A stretch of DNA of 64,000 nucleotides from Acidicapsa dinghuensis (GTDB lineage Bacteria > Acidobacteriota > Terriglobia > Terriglobales > Acidobacteriaceae): assembly GCF_025685685.1 (NCBI RefSeq), contig NZ_JAGSYH010000012.1, forward strand, positions 43,428 to 107,427. The letters run 5' to 3'. This document shows, piece by piece, positions 23,580 through 32,082 of the stretch; the first letter of the stretch is position 1; each line of letters starts with the position of its first letter. A program made the position numbers and the translations under genes. Under the pieces are notes generated by a model. That model saw nothing but the letters and a program-made list of their open reading frames with translations. It did not search any database and had not been told where the DNA came from.

Positions 23580-25994
23580 TTAAGTTCCTGGTTTTTTATC
23601 ACCCAAACCGAAGATTTTTTGCAGGAAGTTTCGCTTATCCGGAGGATTCGGATGCGAGCAAGTCTCAGTCGGCACTGTCCCGTCTAGAAATGCCGCCGTG
23701 TACGTCTCGCCTGAACACGTTCCATCCGTCGGCAGATTCGAAATCTTGTCAACCTGCACCATCTGCACACCCGACGGCACATTGAAGTCATGCGTATCCG
23801 AGTACTGCGGCAACTGGATCGCCTTCTTCATGAACTCGGCCCAGATCGGCGCAGCAGCATGCGCGCCCTCAATCTTGATGTCGGTGTAGTCGTCGTTGCC
23901 CACCCACACCACGCACAGCAGATTGCTGGTGTATCCGGCAAACCACGCATCATGGCTCGTTCCGGTCTTGCCCGCTGCCGGAGCCATGAATCCGCGACGC
24001 CGCACTTCGTTGCCTGTTCCCGAAGCAATCACGTTCTGCATCAGGTTCGTAGTGAGATAGGCTACCCGAGGATCGAGCAACTGCTTCGATGTCGGCGAGT
24101 AGTCCTCGATCACATCACCAGACGGTGTTCTCACACTCGCCACCATCCACGGATCCAGATGCAGCCCGCCATTGGCAAAGATCGTGTACGCTCCCGCCAT
24201 CTCCATCGGCGTAGCACTGTACGCGCCAATAGCCATGGCAGGTGTTGCCCGTACACTCTTCACCCCAGCCGATCTGGCCAATGCCGCGACCTTATCAAAG
24301 CCCACTAGGGAAGCTAGCCCAATCGTCGCATTGTTGAGTGACATTTGCAGCGCAAATCGCGCCGTCACATCGCCATAGTACTTATCGCCATCGTTATGCG
24401 GTGTGTACTCCTGCGTACCCACGTCATATGTCGTCTGCTCATCGTTCAAAATCGTGATCGGCGAAAACAGCTCATCATGCCCAGGCAGCATCGTTCCATC
24501 GATCGAAGTATTGAACGCCGAAGCATACACAAAAGGCTTGAAGATTGAGCCTGTCGGTCGATTGGCGACCGCGTGGTTCAACTGGCTCATGCCGTAGCTG
24601 CGTCCTCCCACCAGCGCCAGCACCTGCCCAGTATGAGGATTGAGCGCCACCAGAGCTACCTGAGGATAGGTCGGTACGCCGCCTTCCGCTTTTTCGTTCT
24701 TATGGTGTCGTGCGTACAGCTTGTCCACCTGCTCATCGACTACATGCATGGTGTTATCCACTGCCCATGTAGCTGCGCGCTGCAGGTCCGGATCGAGCGA
24801 CGTGTAAATGTGCAGACCCTCGCGATTGAAGTCGCGATCGCCCAGCTTCTGGTTCAACTGCTCGTGCACCAGGTCCACAAAATACGGAGCGTCACTCGCA
24901 TCCACGCTCTGCGGTGAAACCTTCAGTGACTCTGCTTTTGCAGCCTCTGCCTGATCTTTCGTAATCGCACCCGTCTCCACCATCGAGTCCAGCACTAGAT
25001 TGCGCCGCTCCATCGTTCGTTCGGCGTGGCGATACGGATTGAAGTAGTTCGGTCGCTGAATGATCCCCGCCAGCATCGCGCACTGCGCAAGATCAAGCTG
25101 CTTCACATCCTTGCCAAAATACGCCTGCGCCGCCTCGCCAAATCCATCAATGGCAAAGCTGCCCTGCTGTCCCAGATTGATCTGGTTAGCATACATCTCA
25201 AAGATCTGCTTCTTATCGAAGTGATGCTCCAGATGAAACGCCACCATGATCTGGATAAGCTTGTACTTGATCGTTCCGTTGTCGGAGAGAAACAGTAGCT
25301 TCGCCAACTGCATCGTCAGCGTAGAAGCCCCACCTTTGTGCTTTCGATCGCCAATCAGATCGTGGTAACCCCAGCTCATGATGCTGAAGTAATTCACGCC
25401 GCCATGATCGAAGAATCGCCGGTCCTCGATCGCCAGTACGGCATTCACCAGGTTTGAAGGGATCTCATCAAACGTCAGCAACCGGCGTTTCGTGCGGTTC
25501 GTGTCTTCACTCAAACCCGTAATCAGCAGAGGTTCCAACTCATAGCTTGAGAGCGCTTGCCCCTTGTCATCTACCAGCGCTGAAACCACGCCGTCGCTGA
25601 AACGGATCGTCGCACTGTCTGGAGCATGGTAGCTCTGTGGTCCCGGATGCACCGCGACAGAATCCGAGCTTTCTCCAAACGTCCCCAGAGGAGAAGGCTT
25701 CGAATCGTTCTCAGGTGTATAGCCAGCCTGGCGAAGCTCGTTGACGATTTCCGGTTCATTGAGCTTCTGTCCAATGCGCACTTCACGTGGAGCAGCATAG
25801 ATCTTTGCCGTCGTAGCAAAAACCGGATGCTTCAGCCGTTCATCAACGATGCTTCCGTATCGGAAGTAGTAGAAGCCAAAGACAGCAAAAAAGACTAGAG
25901 TTCCCGCCGCAATCACAGCCAGTGTCGTTCGAATCACGATTGGCTTCCATCCACGCCGCGTAGCCGGTCTTTCAATCTTGACCTTCAATGCCAT
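23580..25994 (-). CDS. Class A penicillin-binding protein (PBP1 type)
   Basis: This 804-residue bifunctional peptidoglycan synthase has one N-terminal membrane anchor (about 20-50), a short UB2H-like segment with LRQAGYTPEN (as in PBP1b), then a GT51 transglycosylase domain: LAIEDRRFFDHGGVNYFSI with the catalytic Glu, KGGASTLTMQLAKLLF, and NQINLGQQGSFAIDGFGEAA. The transpeptidase domain has the active Ser in PTGSIFKPFVY, the second motif S-L-N in LQMSLNNAT and the third in AGKTGTSHDAWFAGYT. It polymerises and crosslinks lipid II in the periplasm. The upstream neighbour is proS, 91 nt away on the same strand. Confidence 0.94.
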   Translation of the reverse strand: MALKVKIERPATRRGWKPIVIRTTLAVIAAGTLVFFAVFGFYYFRYGSIVDERLKHPVFATTAKIYAAPREVRIGQKLNEPEIVNELRQAGYTPENDSKPSPLGTFGESSDSVAVHPGPQSYHAPDSATIRFSDGVVSALVDDKGQALSSYELEPLLITGLSEDTNRTKRRLLTFDEIPSNLVNAVLAIEDRRFFDHGGVNYFSIMSWGYHDLIGDRKHKGGASTLTMQLAKLLFLSDNGTIKYKLIQIMVAFHLEHHFDKKQIFEMYANQINLGQQGSFAIDGFGEAAQAYFGKDVKQLDLAQCAMLAGIIQRPNYFNPYRHAERTMERRNLVLDSMVETGAITKDQAEAAKAESLKVSPQSVDASDAPYFVDLVHEQLNQKLGDRDFNREGLHIYTSLDPDLQRAATWAVDNTMHVVDEQVDKLYARHHKNEKAEGGVPTYPQVALVALNPHTGQVLALVGGRSYGMSQLNHAVANRPTGSIFKPFVYASAFNTSIDGTMLPGHDELFSPITILNDEQTTYDVGTQEYTPHNDGDKYYGDVTARFALQMSLNNATIGLASLVGFDKVAALARSAGVKSVRATPAMAIGAYSATPMEMAGAYTIFANGGLHLDPWMVASVRTPSGDVIEDYSPTSKQLLDPRVAYLTTNLMQNVIASGTGNEVRRRGFMAPAAGKTGTSHDAWFAGYTSNLLCVVWVGNDDYTDIKIEGAHAAAPIWAEFMKKAIQLPQYSDTHDFNVPSGVQMVQVDKISNLPTDGTCSGETYTAAFLDGTVPTETCSHPNPPDKRNFLQKIFGLGDKKPGT

Positions 25995-26085
25995 ACAAAC
26001 TGCCTCCGCGGCCTGAACCTTTATTTCACGGTACTACCGGAAATCCACGTCTTAGCCGCTCACTTCGGCCATGACGGGTGACCGA

Positions 26086-27867
26086 TTACTCCACAGTAAG
26101 ACGCTTCAAAAGTGCGGTCAGTTCCTCCAGGGGTACTTCTTCGCTCAATGCCTTTGCGCGAGTCACCAATTCCACCTTACCCTCTGCAACCTTCTTGCCA
26201 ACATTCACGCGATATGGAATTCCCACAAGATCCGCATCCTTGAACTTCACACCAGCACGCTCATCCCGTTCATCCAAAAGGACATCCAGCCCGGCAGCCT
26301 CAAGCTCCGCAGCAACTTTTTCACCCGTTTCGCGCAGCAGCGTATCGCTCACATTCGTGACCGTAACCACCACGGTGAAGGGCGCAATGCTCGCCGGCAG
26401 CCAGAACCCATTCGCATCATTCGACTGTTCAATCGCCGCCGTCAAAATACGCTCGATGCCAATACCATAGCTGCCCATGATCGGCTTCACTTCCTTGCCG
26501 TTCGGGTCCAGCACCGTCGCGCCCATCGATTCGGTGTACTTGTACCCCAGCTTGAAAATGTGCCCAACCTCAACCGCCTTGCCGACAACAAGCTTGCCCG
26601 CGCAACCTGGCGTCGGACACGCTTCACCCTCATTTACGCTGCGAATATCCGCACTCAGCGTCCACGAGAAATCGCGCCCAGGGCATACATTGCGCAAGTG
26701 ATAGTCCACTTTGTTCGCACCGCATACCATGTTCCTGCGGCCCTCAAGTCCCTTGTCGATAACCACCGTAAGCCCATCCGGTTCATTCGTCGAAAGCGGA
26801 GAAGCCACATGCTTCAGCCCCACCGGCCCAAGATAGCCAGCCGGTCCGTGAATGAACTTCTCCAGCTCCTCGCCGACCATCGGCCGCAGCTCAGCGGCTC
26901 CCACTGCAGCCTGTAGCTTCGTCTCATTCACCTGGTGATCGCCACGCAGGAACACCGCCAGCCCATGCCACGTATCCGGCTTACCCTTGGTGGCGCTGCG
27001 CTTCAACGCCATGTACGCAACGCACTTGATATCGCTCGCCGGCGAAATCTTAAAGAACTCCGCAACATCCGTGATCGCCGCACAACCCGGCGTGTACTCG
27101 AGCTCCGGCGTACCATCGCCCGTCGATTCCATCTCTGTCACAGCGCCAAGCAGCGAAGTAGCCTTCTCGATATTTGCCGCGTAACCACACACCGGGCAGC
27201 TCACGATGAGGTCTTCGCCGGCATCCGTGTACACCATAAATTCCTGCGACTTCGTACCACCCATCGCACCCGAGTCCGCGTCCACGGCCACAAACTTCAA
27301 CCCGCAGCGCGTAAAGATGCGCCGGTACACCACATCGTGCAGATCAAAACTCTTGTCCAGTCCCGCTGCATCCAGATCGAAAGAATAGCTATCCTTCATC
27401 GTGAACTGCCGCACCCGCAGCAGCCCCGACTTAGGCCTCGGCTCATCGCGAAACTTCGTCTGAATCTGGTACCAGATCTGCGGCAACTGCTTGTAGCTGC
27501 GCAGTTCATTCCGCGCAATCGACGTCATGATCTCCTCATGCGTCATGCCCAGGCACAGATCGGCGCCCTTACGGTCCTTCAGGCGAAACATATTGTCGCC
27601 CATCACCGTCCAGCGTCCGCTCTCTTCCCATATTTCGCGAGGCAAGATCGCGGGCAAAAAGAACTCCTGCCCGATCGTATCCATCTCCTCGCGCACAATG
27701 GCGATGACCTTGTTCAGCGCCCGCTGCCCAAGGAAGAGATAGCTATAAATCCCCGCACCGACTTGCCGAACATATCCGGCCCGCAGCAGAAATTTGTGAC
27801 TGGCCACTTCGGCATCCGCCGGGGCCTCGCGCAATGTAGGAACAAACAGTTTCGACCAGCGATGCAT
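26086..27867 (-). CDS. proS: Prolyl-tRNA synthetase (bacterial type)
   Basis: ProRS charges tRNA-Pro. The 593-residue protein starts MHRWSKLFVPTLREAPADAEVASHKFLLRAGYVRQVGAGIYSYL broken by the usual class II motif 1 region. Motif 2 lies near TKFRDEPRPKSGLLRVRQFTM and motif 3 near IGIERILTAAIEQ. The long insertion between motifs 2 and 3 (about 225-410) is the editing domain of bacterial ProRS that clears Ala-tRNA-Pro. The anticodon-binding domain closes the protein (VLLDERDERAGVKFKDADLVG). Confidence 0.95.
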   Translation of the reverse strand: MHRWSKLFVPTLREAPADAEVASHKFLLRAGYVRQVGAGIYSYLFLGQRALNKVIAIVREEMDTIGQEFFLPAILPREIWEESGRWTVMGDNMFRLKDRKGADLCLGMTHEEIMTSIARNELRSYKQLPQIWYQIQTKFRDEPRPKSGLLRVRQFTMKDSYSFDLDAAGLDKSFDLHDVVYRRIFTRCGLKFVAVDADSGAMGGTKSQEFMVYTDAGEDLIVSCPVCGYAANIEKATSLLGAVTEMESTGDGTPELEYTPGCAAITDVAEFFKISPASDIKCVAYMALKRSATKGKPDTWHGLAVFLRGDHQVNETKLQAAVGAAELRPMVGEELEKFIHGPAGYLGPVGLKHVASPLSTNEPDGLTVVIDKGLEGRRNMVCGANKVDYHLRNVCPGRDFSWTLSADIRSVNEGEACPTPGCAGKLVVGKAVEVGHIFKLGYKYTESMGATVLDPNGKEVKPIMGSYGIGIERILTAAIEQSNDANGFWLPASIAPFTVVVTVTNVSDTLLRETGEKVAAELEAAGLDVLLDERDERAGVKFKDADLVGIPYRVNVGKKVAEGKVELVTRAKALSEEVPLEELTALLKRLTVE

Positions 27868-27933
27868 AAAGGCGTGTACGATCTCTCCGCCCGCGATAGG
27901 GAGGCGCGGGACACTAAAGCAACATCTTCGATT

Positions 27934-28257
27934 TTAACCGAGGGGATCTTCCGGTAATACTTTCGCATTCCTCCGCTTGAGCCGAAATCTCTCGATGATG
28001 CCAATGGTGATCCAGACGAGACCTAAATAGAGGATCGCATTGATGAATCCTGCTACGCCCAACGAAAAGGCGTGGACATTGCCTGCGAATGCCATGGAGC
28101 CAATCAAACCTGGAAATAAGAGGGTCACAAAGCTGATTTGTATGCCACCCAGAATTGGGTTAGCACTGATGTCGGATAAGCTCTCCATGTTAAGAGTCGC
28201 AAAACCCAAAAGGCATCCCACTACTATGGCAACAGTCACTCTGGTAGTGCTGCTCAT
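27934..28257 (-). CDS. Small membrane protein, unknown function
   Basis: The 107-residue product has three hydrophobic spans: VTVAIVVGCLLGFATL, IQISFVTLLFPGLIGSMAFAG and VAGFINAILYLGLVWITIGI, then a basic C-terminal tail (RFRLKRRNAK). The N-terminus MSSTTR has no clear strong ribosome binding site. No family is recognised. It lies upstream of proS on the same strand with a 66-nt gap. Confidence 0.55.
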   Translation of the reverse strand: MSSTTRVTVAIVVGCLLGFATLNMESLSDISANPILGGIQISFVTLLFPGLIGSMAFAGNVHAFSLGVAGFINAILYLGLVWITIGIIERFRLKRRNAKVLPEDPLG

Positions 28258-28310
28258 TGTCTCAGTTCCTGAAAAAATTTCGAGAATGAGGAGATTGATA
28301 AATCAAAGCA

Positions 28311-28805
28311 TCACAGCCGTCCATGCTGCGTAAAGTGCAGATACTCCTCAATCCCCACCAACACCAGCGTCACAACCGACAACCAAAACTGCATCCGCTC
28401 GCCGCGCAGCTTTCTTGCGCTCGGCGCAGTAGTCCGCCACTGCGCAGCAGGCCGCGCCCGCAGCCGGCGAATCTGCCACAGCACCACCAGATTCAGCAGC
28501 GCCCCAGCCAATGCAATTCCATTCATCGGCCTGCGAAACCACGAAGAGTGAAACTCGCGAATAAACGCCGCCTGCCAGCTTGTCAACGCCAGCGCCCCAA
28601 GCCCAATCGCAAACCGCAGCCCATTCGCCGCCGCAAAGAACGTGCAAAGGCTCTGCAGCAAAGCAAACACAAAGCTCGTCCAGGCTATAAAGACTCGCGG
28701 TCGGCTCTTCGCTTGCAACGTCGATGAGGCTAACGATGCCGCGGACTCGCCGGGCTCCGGCGGCACACTTTGCGAGGGTAGCGAAGGTGCGGAAGTAGTC
28801 GACAT
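28311..28805 (-). CDS. Membrane protein of unknown function
   Basis: The start at ATG 28805 is chosen because GGAAGGAG lies about 10 nt upstream; this gives 164 residues. After a Pro/Ser-rich N-terminus (about 1-30) there are four hydrophobic segments, including VFIAWTSFVFALLQSLCTFF, ALALTSWQAAFIREFH-type, MNGIALAGALLNLVVLWQI and MQFWLSVVTLVLVGIEEYLHF. The last segment ends in HxTQHG. No family is assigned. It reads toward the 107-residue membrane protein and is divergent from the GH35 gene. Confidence 0.6.
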   Translation of the reverse strand: MSTTSAPSLPSQSVPPEPGESAASLASSTLQAKSRPRVFIAWTSFVFALLQSLCTFFAAANGLRFAIGLGALALTSWQAAFIREFHSSWFRRPMNGIALAGALLNLVVLWQIRRLRARPAAQWRTTAPSARKLRGERMQFWLSVVTLVLVGIEEYLHFTQHGRL

Positions 28806-28990
28806 AAAAGCGCGGTCTCCTTCCACCAGGAGCCTCGGTGCAGCAATCCTGATTCTGCCTCAGTCTATCGCAATCGCTAACCGTAGGTTGTCATCAAGTG
28901 GCGAGGTAAACGTATGTGAATCCTAGCCAGTTCTGCAAACCAGTTGCGCAATCCGATGTATACGATTACATTTCTCCGGAGCACAAAACC

Positions 28991-30625
28991 ATGCCAACCA
29001 GCGCCTCGTATCTCCGACGCATCCTCGCCGCTTCGCTACTCTTTGCTTGCCTCGCAACCTTTCCAATACGCGCCGAAGAGCCGCCCAAGTTCATCCAGAA
29101 AGATGGCCGCTACGCCTTCCTCGTCGATGGCAAGCCGTTCCTTATGCTCGGCGGACAGATCCACAATTCCAGCGCCTGGCCGAGCGAACTGCCACAAGTC
29201 TTCCAGTCCATGGCCGACCTGCATGCCAACACCCTAGAAGCCCCCGTGTACTGGGAGCAGTTCGAGCCCACGCAGGGTCACTTCGACTTCACCAATGTCG
29301 ATGCCCTCGTCAACGGCGCACGTGAGCATCACCTGCGCCTCATCATTCTCTGGTTCGGCACCTGGAAGAATGGTCAGATGCACTATGCCCCCGAATGGAT
29401 CAAGACCGACACCAAACGCTACCCGCGCATGATCCGCAATGACGGCGTCCCGACGGATGTCCTCTCCGCCAACTCGCGCAACAACCTCGAAGCCGACAAG
29501 ACCGCCTTCGTCACCCTCATGCGCCATCTGAAAGAAATCGACTCCGAAGCCCACACCGTCATCACCGTCCAGGTCGAAAACGAGTCGGGCGGCATCGGCA
29601 CCATCCGTGACTACAGCCCCGAAGCCAACGCAGAGTTCGCGAAACCAGTTCCCGCAGATTTCCTCGCCATCACCCATAAGCAGCCCGGCACGGCTTCCGG
29701 AGGAACTTGGCTTCAGGTCTTTCCCGGCGACGCCGACGAAATCTTCCAGATGTACCACCAGGCCAAATACATCAACGAAATCGCCGCCGCAGGCCGCGCC
29801 GAGTTCAACATTCCGCTCTACGCCAACGTCTGGGTCGACTACCCACCTGCCGAACTCCCCGAGCGTCGCCTCGACCAACCCGGCGTCGGCTATCCCAGCG
29901 GCGGACCTGTGCAGAAGTATGTCGGCTATTGGCGCGCTCTCGCACCCTCCCTCGACCTCATCGGTCCCGATATCTATTCCGACGATCCTGGCTTCGTTAC
30001 CGATCTCATGCGCATCTACAGCCGTCCAGACAATGCACTCTGGATTCCCGAGATCGGCCGCAGTGACAACTACGCCAAATACCTCTTCCTCGCCCTCGGC
30101 CACGGCGCACTCGGCTTCTCGCCCTTCGGCGTCGACCAAACCGGTTGGAACATCACCGGCGACGAAGCGCCCAAGGCTGATGCCGCCAACTTCGCTCTCC
30201 TCGGCCCCATGAGCCGCGAAATCGCCCAGTGGAACTTCGAAGGCAAACTCAAAACCTCTGTGGAAGAACACGGTCAGGCAGAGCAGGAGATCGACTTCGG
30301 CCCATGGCAGGCCTCCATCAACTACGGCTTCCCCCAGAACGACGGCCGCCACGCACCGGGCAACAGAGACGCCCACGGCACAGCCCTAATAGCCCAGCTA
30401 GGCCCCGATGAATTCATCGTCACCGGAATCGACTGCAGCGTCAGCTTCCACCTTCCCGGCAAGTTAGCCGGCCAGCGCATGCAAATCCTTAGCGCCGAAC
30501 AGGGCTACTACGAAAACGGCACGTGGCACAAACTACGCCTCTGGAATGGTGACGAAACCGATCGCGGCCTGCAGTTCCACGCCAAAGAACCCTCCGTAGT
30601 CCGCGTCCACCTCGGTCAGTTCTGA
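28991..30625 (+). CDS. Secreted GH35-like beta-galactosidase with DUF5597-type C-terminus
   Basis: The ATG at 28991 (CCGGAG 8-13 nt upstream) gives 544 residues with a signal peptide (RRILAASLLFACLATFPIRA). The catalytic barrel begins with LVDGKPFLMLGGQIHNSSAW and ANTLEAPVYWEQFEPTQG, the classic GH35 opening. The acid/base Glu is the second Glu of VQVENESGG (about 197). The nucleophile candidate is the Glu of WIPEIGR (about 354). After about 400 the chain resembles the DUF5597 domain found in such enzymes. Likely substrates are plant-type galactosides. It is transcribed away from a membrane protein gene with a 185-nt gap. Confidence 0.88.
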   Translation: MPTSASYLRRILAASLLFACLATFPIRAEEPPKFIQKDGRYAFLVDGKPFLMLGGQIHNSSAWPSELPQVFQSMADLHANTLEAPVYWEQFEPTQGHFDFTNVDALVNGAREHHLRLIILWFGTWKNGQMHYAPEWIKTDTKRYPRMIRNDGVPTDVLSANSRNNLEADKTAFVTLMRHLKEIDSEAHTVITVQVENESGGIGTIRDYSPEANAEFAKPVPADFLAITHKQPGTASGGTWLQVFPGDADEIFQMYHQAKYINEIAAAGRAEFNIPLYANVWVDYPPAELPERRLDQPGVGYPSGGPVQKYVGYWRALAPSLDLIGPDIYSDDPGFVTDLMRIYSRPDNALWIPEIGRSDNYAKYLFLALGHGALGFSPFGVDQTGWNITGDEAPKADAANFALLGPMSREIAQWNFEGKLKTSVEEHGQAEQEIDFGPWQASINYGFPQNDGRHAPGNRDAHGTALIAQLGPDEFIVTGIDCSVSFHLPGKLAGQRMQILSAEQGYYENGTWHKLRLWNGDETDRGLQFHAKEPSVVRVHLGQF

Positions 30626-30632
30626 GTCTGAC

Positions 30633-30797
30633 TCAAGTCTCAGGCGGCGGTTCAAATAGAAGCTCTCGATTTACAGAGTGCCGTCGTTCGAACCAGCCAC
30701 CACTGCCAGCAAGACGACTTGTCGGTATCAATTTGCGCTCGATAAGTGACTCGGCGATGATGTGCATTTCGATAGCTGCCTCTAAATTTGAATACAC
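30633..30797 (-). pseudogene. Short ORF, probable 3' remnant of an unidentified gene
   Basis: From GTG 30797 to TGA 30633 the frame encodes 54 residues with a protein-like composition: YSNLEAAIEMHIIAESLIER, KLIPTSRLAGSGGWFERR and HSVNRELLFEPPPET. An in-frame TAG lies five codons further upstream and there is no ribosome binding site, so it looks like the surviving end of a longer gene. The family is not recognised. It marks the left border of the PstS-MFS block. Confidence 0.4.
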
Positions 30798-30853
30798 AAA
30801 ATCATTGATCTAGGCCGCTCATTGATTGAACCGGCGAACTGCATCTCTTGACG

Positions 30854-30871
30854 ATGTCATCATCTCGTAAC
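30854..30871 (+). promoter_or_regulatory. Pho-box-like site upstream of pstS
   Basis: ATGTCAT-CATC-TCGTAAC resembles the known Pho box layout of two CTGTCAT or CTGTAAC heptamers with a 4-nt spacer (6 of 7 and 5 of 7 matches). It sits about 90 nt before the pstS ATG. A chance match cannot be excluded. Confidence 0.35.
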
Positions 30872-30958
30872 ATGCAGTCTGTACTGTGATCTCGCACTTC
30901 GCAAGTCCTCGTCCTCTGCAAGCCAACCGATCTTTCATATCCGAAAAGGAGTGGTCGC

Positions 30959-32050
30959 ATGAGTGCTTGCCGCAAGAGCGCCATTTATAGAACTGGGTAC
31001 ATCGCCGCGATAGCTGTTGGGTTGGTAGCTTTGCCGATTGCGATAGCGCAAGCGACGGGGACGACCATTGCGGAAACGGGATCGACCTTGATCTATCCGC
31101 TGTTCAGGGCCTGGATCGATGCGTATGCGAAAGTCGATCCTGCCGTGCACATGACGGCCGGCGCCACCGGATCTGGAGCGGGTATCGCTCAGGCCATCGC
31201 AAAACAGGTACAGATCGGGACATCGGACGCATACATGTCCGACAACGAGGCGATGGCCAATCCTCAGATACTCAACATCCCCATCGCAATCTCGGCGCAA
31301 ACAGTGCAGGTGAATCTGCCTGAACTGCGCGGTCGCGAGCTCAAACTCAGCGGACCGGTGCTGGCCGGCATCTATTCTGGAGCCATCCGCGAATGGAATG
31401 CAAACCCCATTGCCGAACTGAATCCCGGAGTCAGCCTTCCGCGCCATGCCATCGTGCCCGTTCGGCGCGCCGAAAGCTCGGGCGACACCTTCATCTTCAC
31501 GCAATTTCTGAGCTTTTCCGCTGAAGATACGCACAATTCCTGGGGAAACACGGTTGGCTATGGCACAACGGCGAATTGGCCGTCGGTATCGGGCGAACTG
31601 ACTGCAACCGGCAATCAAGGGATGGTGCAGACCGTTGCTCGAACGCCCTATGCGGTTGGCTATGTTGGTGGCAGCTTCCAGGACGATGCGGCGAAGGCTG
31701 GTCTGATCACCGCGATGCTTGAGAATCAGGACGGAAAGTTTCTGCTTCCTACGCCGGCAACGGTCACGGCAGCCGCTGCGGAATTGACGCCACGCACACC
31801 TGCCGACGAACGCCTGACGCTGGTCTTCGCGCCCGGCGTCAATTCCTATCCGTTGATCAATTACGAATACGCCATGGTCGCAGAGCAACAGTCGAACCAG
31901 CAGAGTGCGCAGGCGATCGCCAACTTCCTGCTCTGGTGCATCTCGCCGCAAGGCGGCAGTGCGGACACCTTGCTAAAACCGGTGCATTTCATCGCCCTGC
32001 CGACATCGATCCGCGCTCGCAGCGAATTGCAAATCACGAAAATTCACTAG
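30959..32050 (+). CDS. PstS-like periplasmic phosphate-binding protein (orphan)
   Basis: The 363-residue protein starts at an ATG preceded by AAAAGGAGTGG and has a signal peptide (AIAVGLVALPIAIAQA). PstS-type ligand loops are present: AETGSTLIYPLF, AGATGSGAGIAQ, QIGTSDAYM, and RRAESSGDTFIF, which in PstS clamps the oxyanion. The C-terminal part has the family pattern YPLINYEYAMV and LLWCISPQGG. No pstC, pstA or pstB follows; the next gene is an MFS permease 32 nt downstream. Codon use leans to CTG and GCG more than in neighbouring genes, suggesting transfer. Phosphate is the likely ligand, but another oxyanion is possible. Confidence 0.85.
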   Translation: MSACRKSAIYRTGYIAAIAVGLVALPIAIAQATGTTIAETGSTLIYPLFRAWIDAYAKVDPAVHMTAGATGSGAGIAQAIAKQVQIGTSDAYMSDNEAMANPQILNIPIAISAQTVQVNLPELRGRELKLSGPVLAGIYSGAIREWNANPIAELNPGVSLPRHAIVPVRRAESSGDTFIFTQFLSFSAEDTHNSWGNTVGYGTTANWPSVSGELTATGNQGMVQTVARTPYAVGYVGGSFQDDAAKAGLITAMLENQDGKFLLPTPATVTAAAAELTPRTPADERLTLVFAPGVNSYPLINYEYAMVAEQQSNQQSAQAIANFLLWCISPQGGSADTLLKPVHFIALPTSIRARSELQITKIH

Positions 32051-32082
32051 GTTGATGCAAGTAACCGTAGAGGACATTGCTC

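Larger units (their letters stand above)
30626..30958. other. Gap between GH35 gene and pstS: gene remnant plus regulatory sequence
   Basis: This 333-nt stretch holds a short palindrome TGAGTC-T-GACTCA at 30623-30635 overlapping the GH35 stop, a minus-strand open remnant at 30633-30797, and the pstS upstream region with a Pho-box-like string at 30854-30871. No intact gene was seen. Confidence 0.6.

Noticed and set aside
26935..27957. Plus-strand frame of 340 codons across proS
   Set aside because: Antisense shadow of ProRS; no motif.
29234..30376. Minus-strand frame of 380 codons inside the GH35 gene
   Set aside because: Antisense shadow with biased Gly/Val/Asp composition; the plus-strand catalytic motifs are clear.
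30640..30720. Possible tRNA suggested by GGTTCGAAC-like strings on the minus strand
   Set aside because: No acceptor stem, anticodon loop or CCA context could be folded; the string is part of the short coding remnant.
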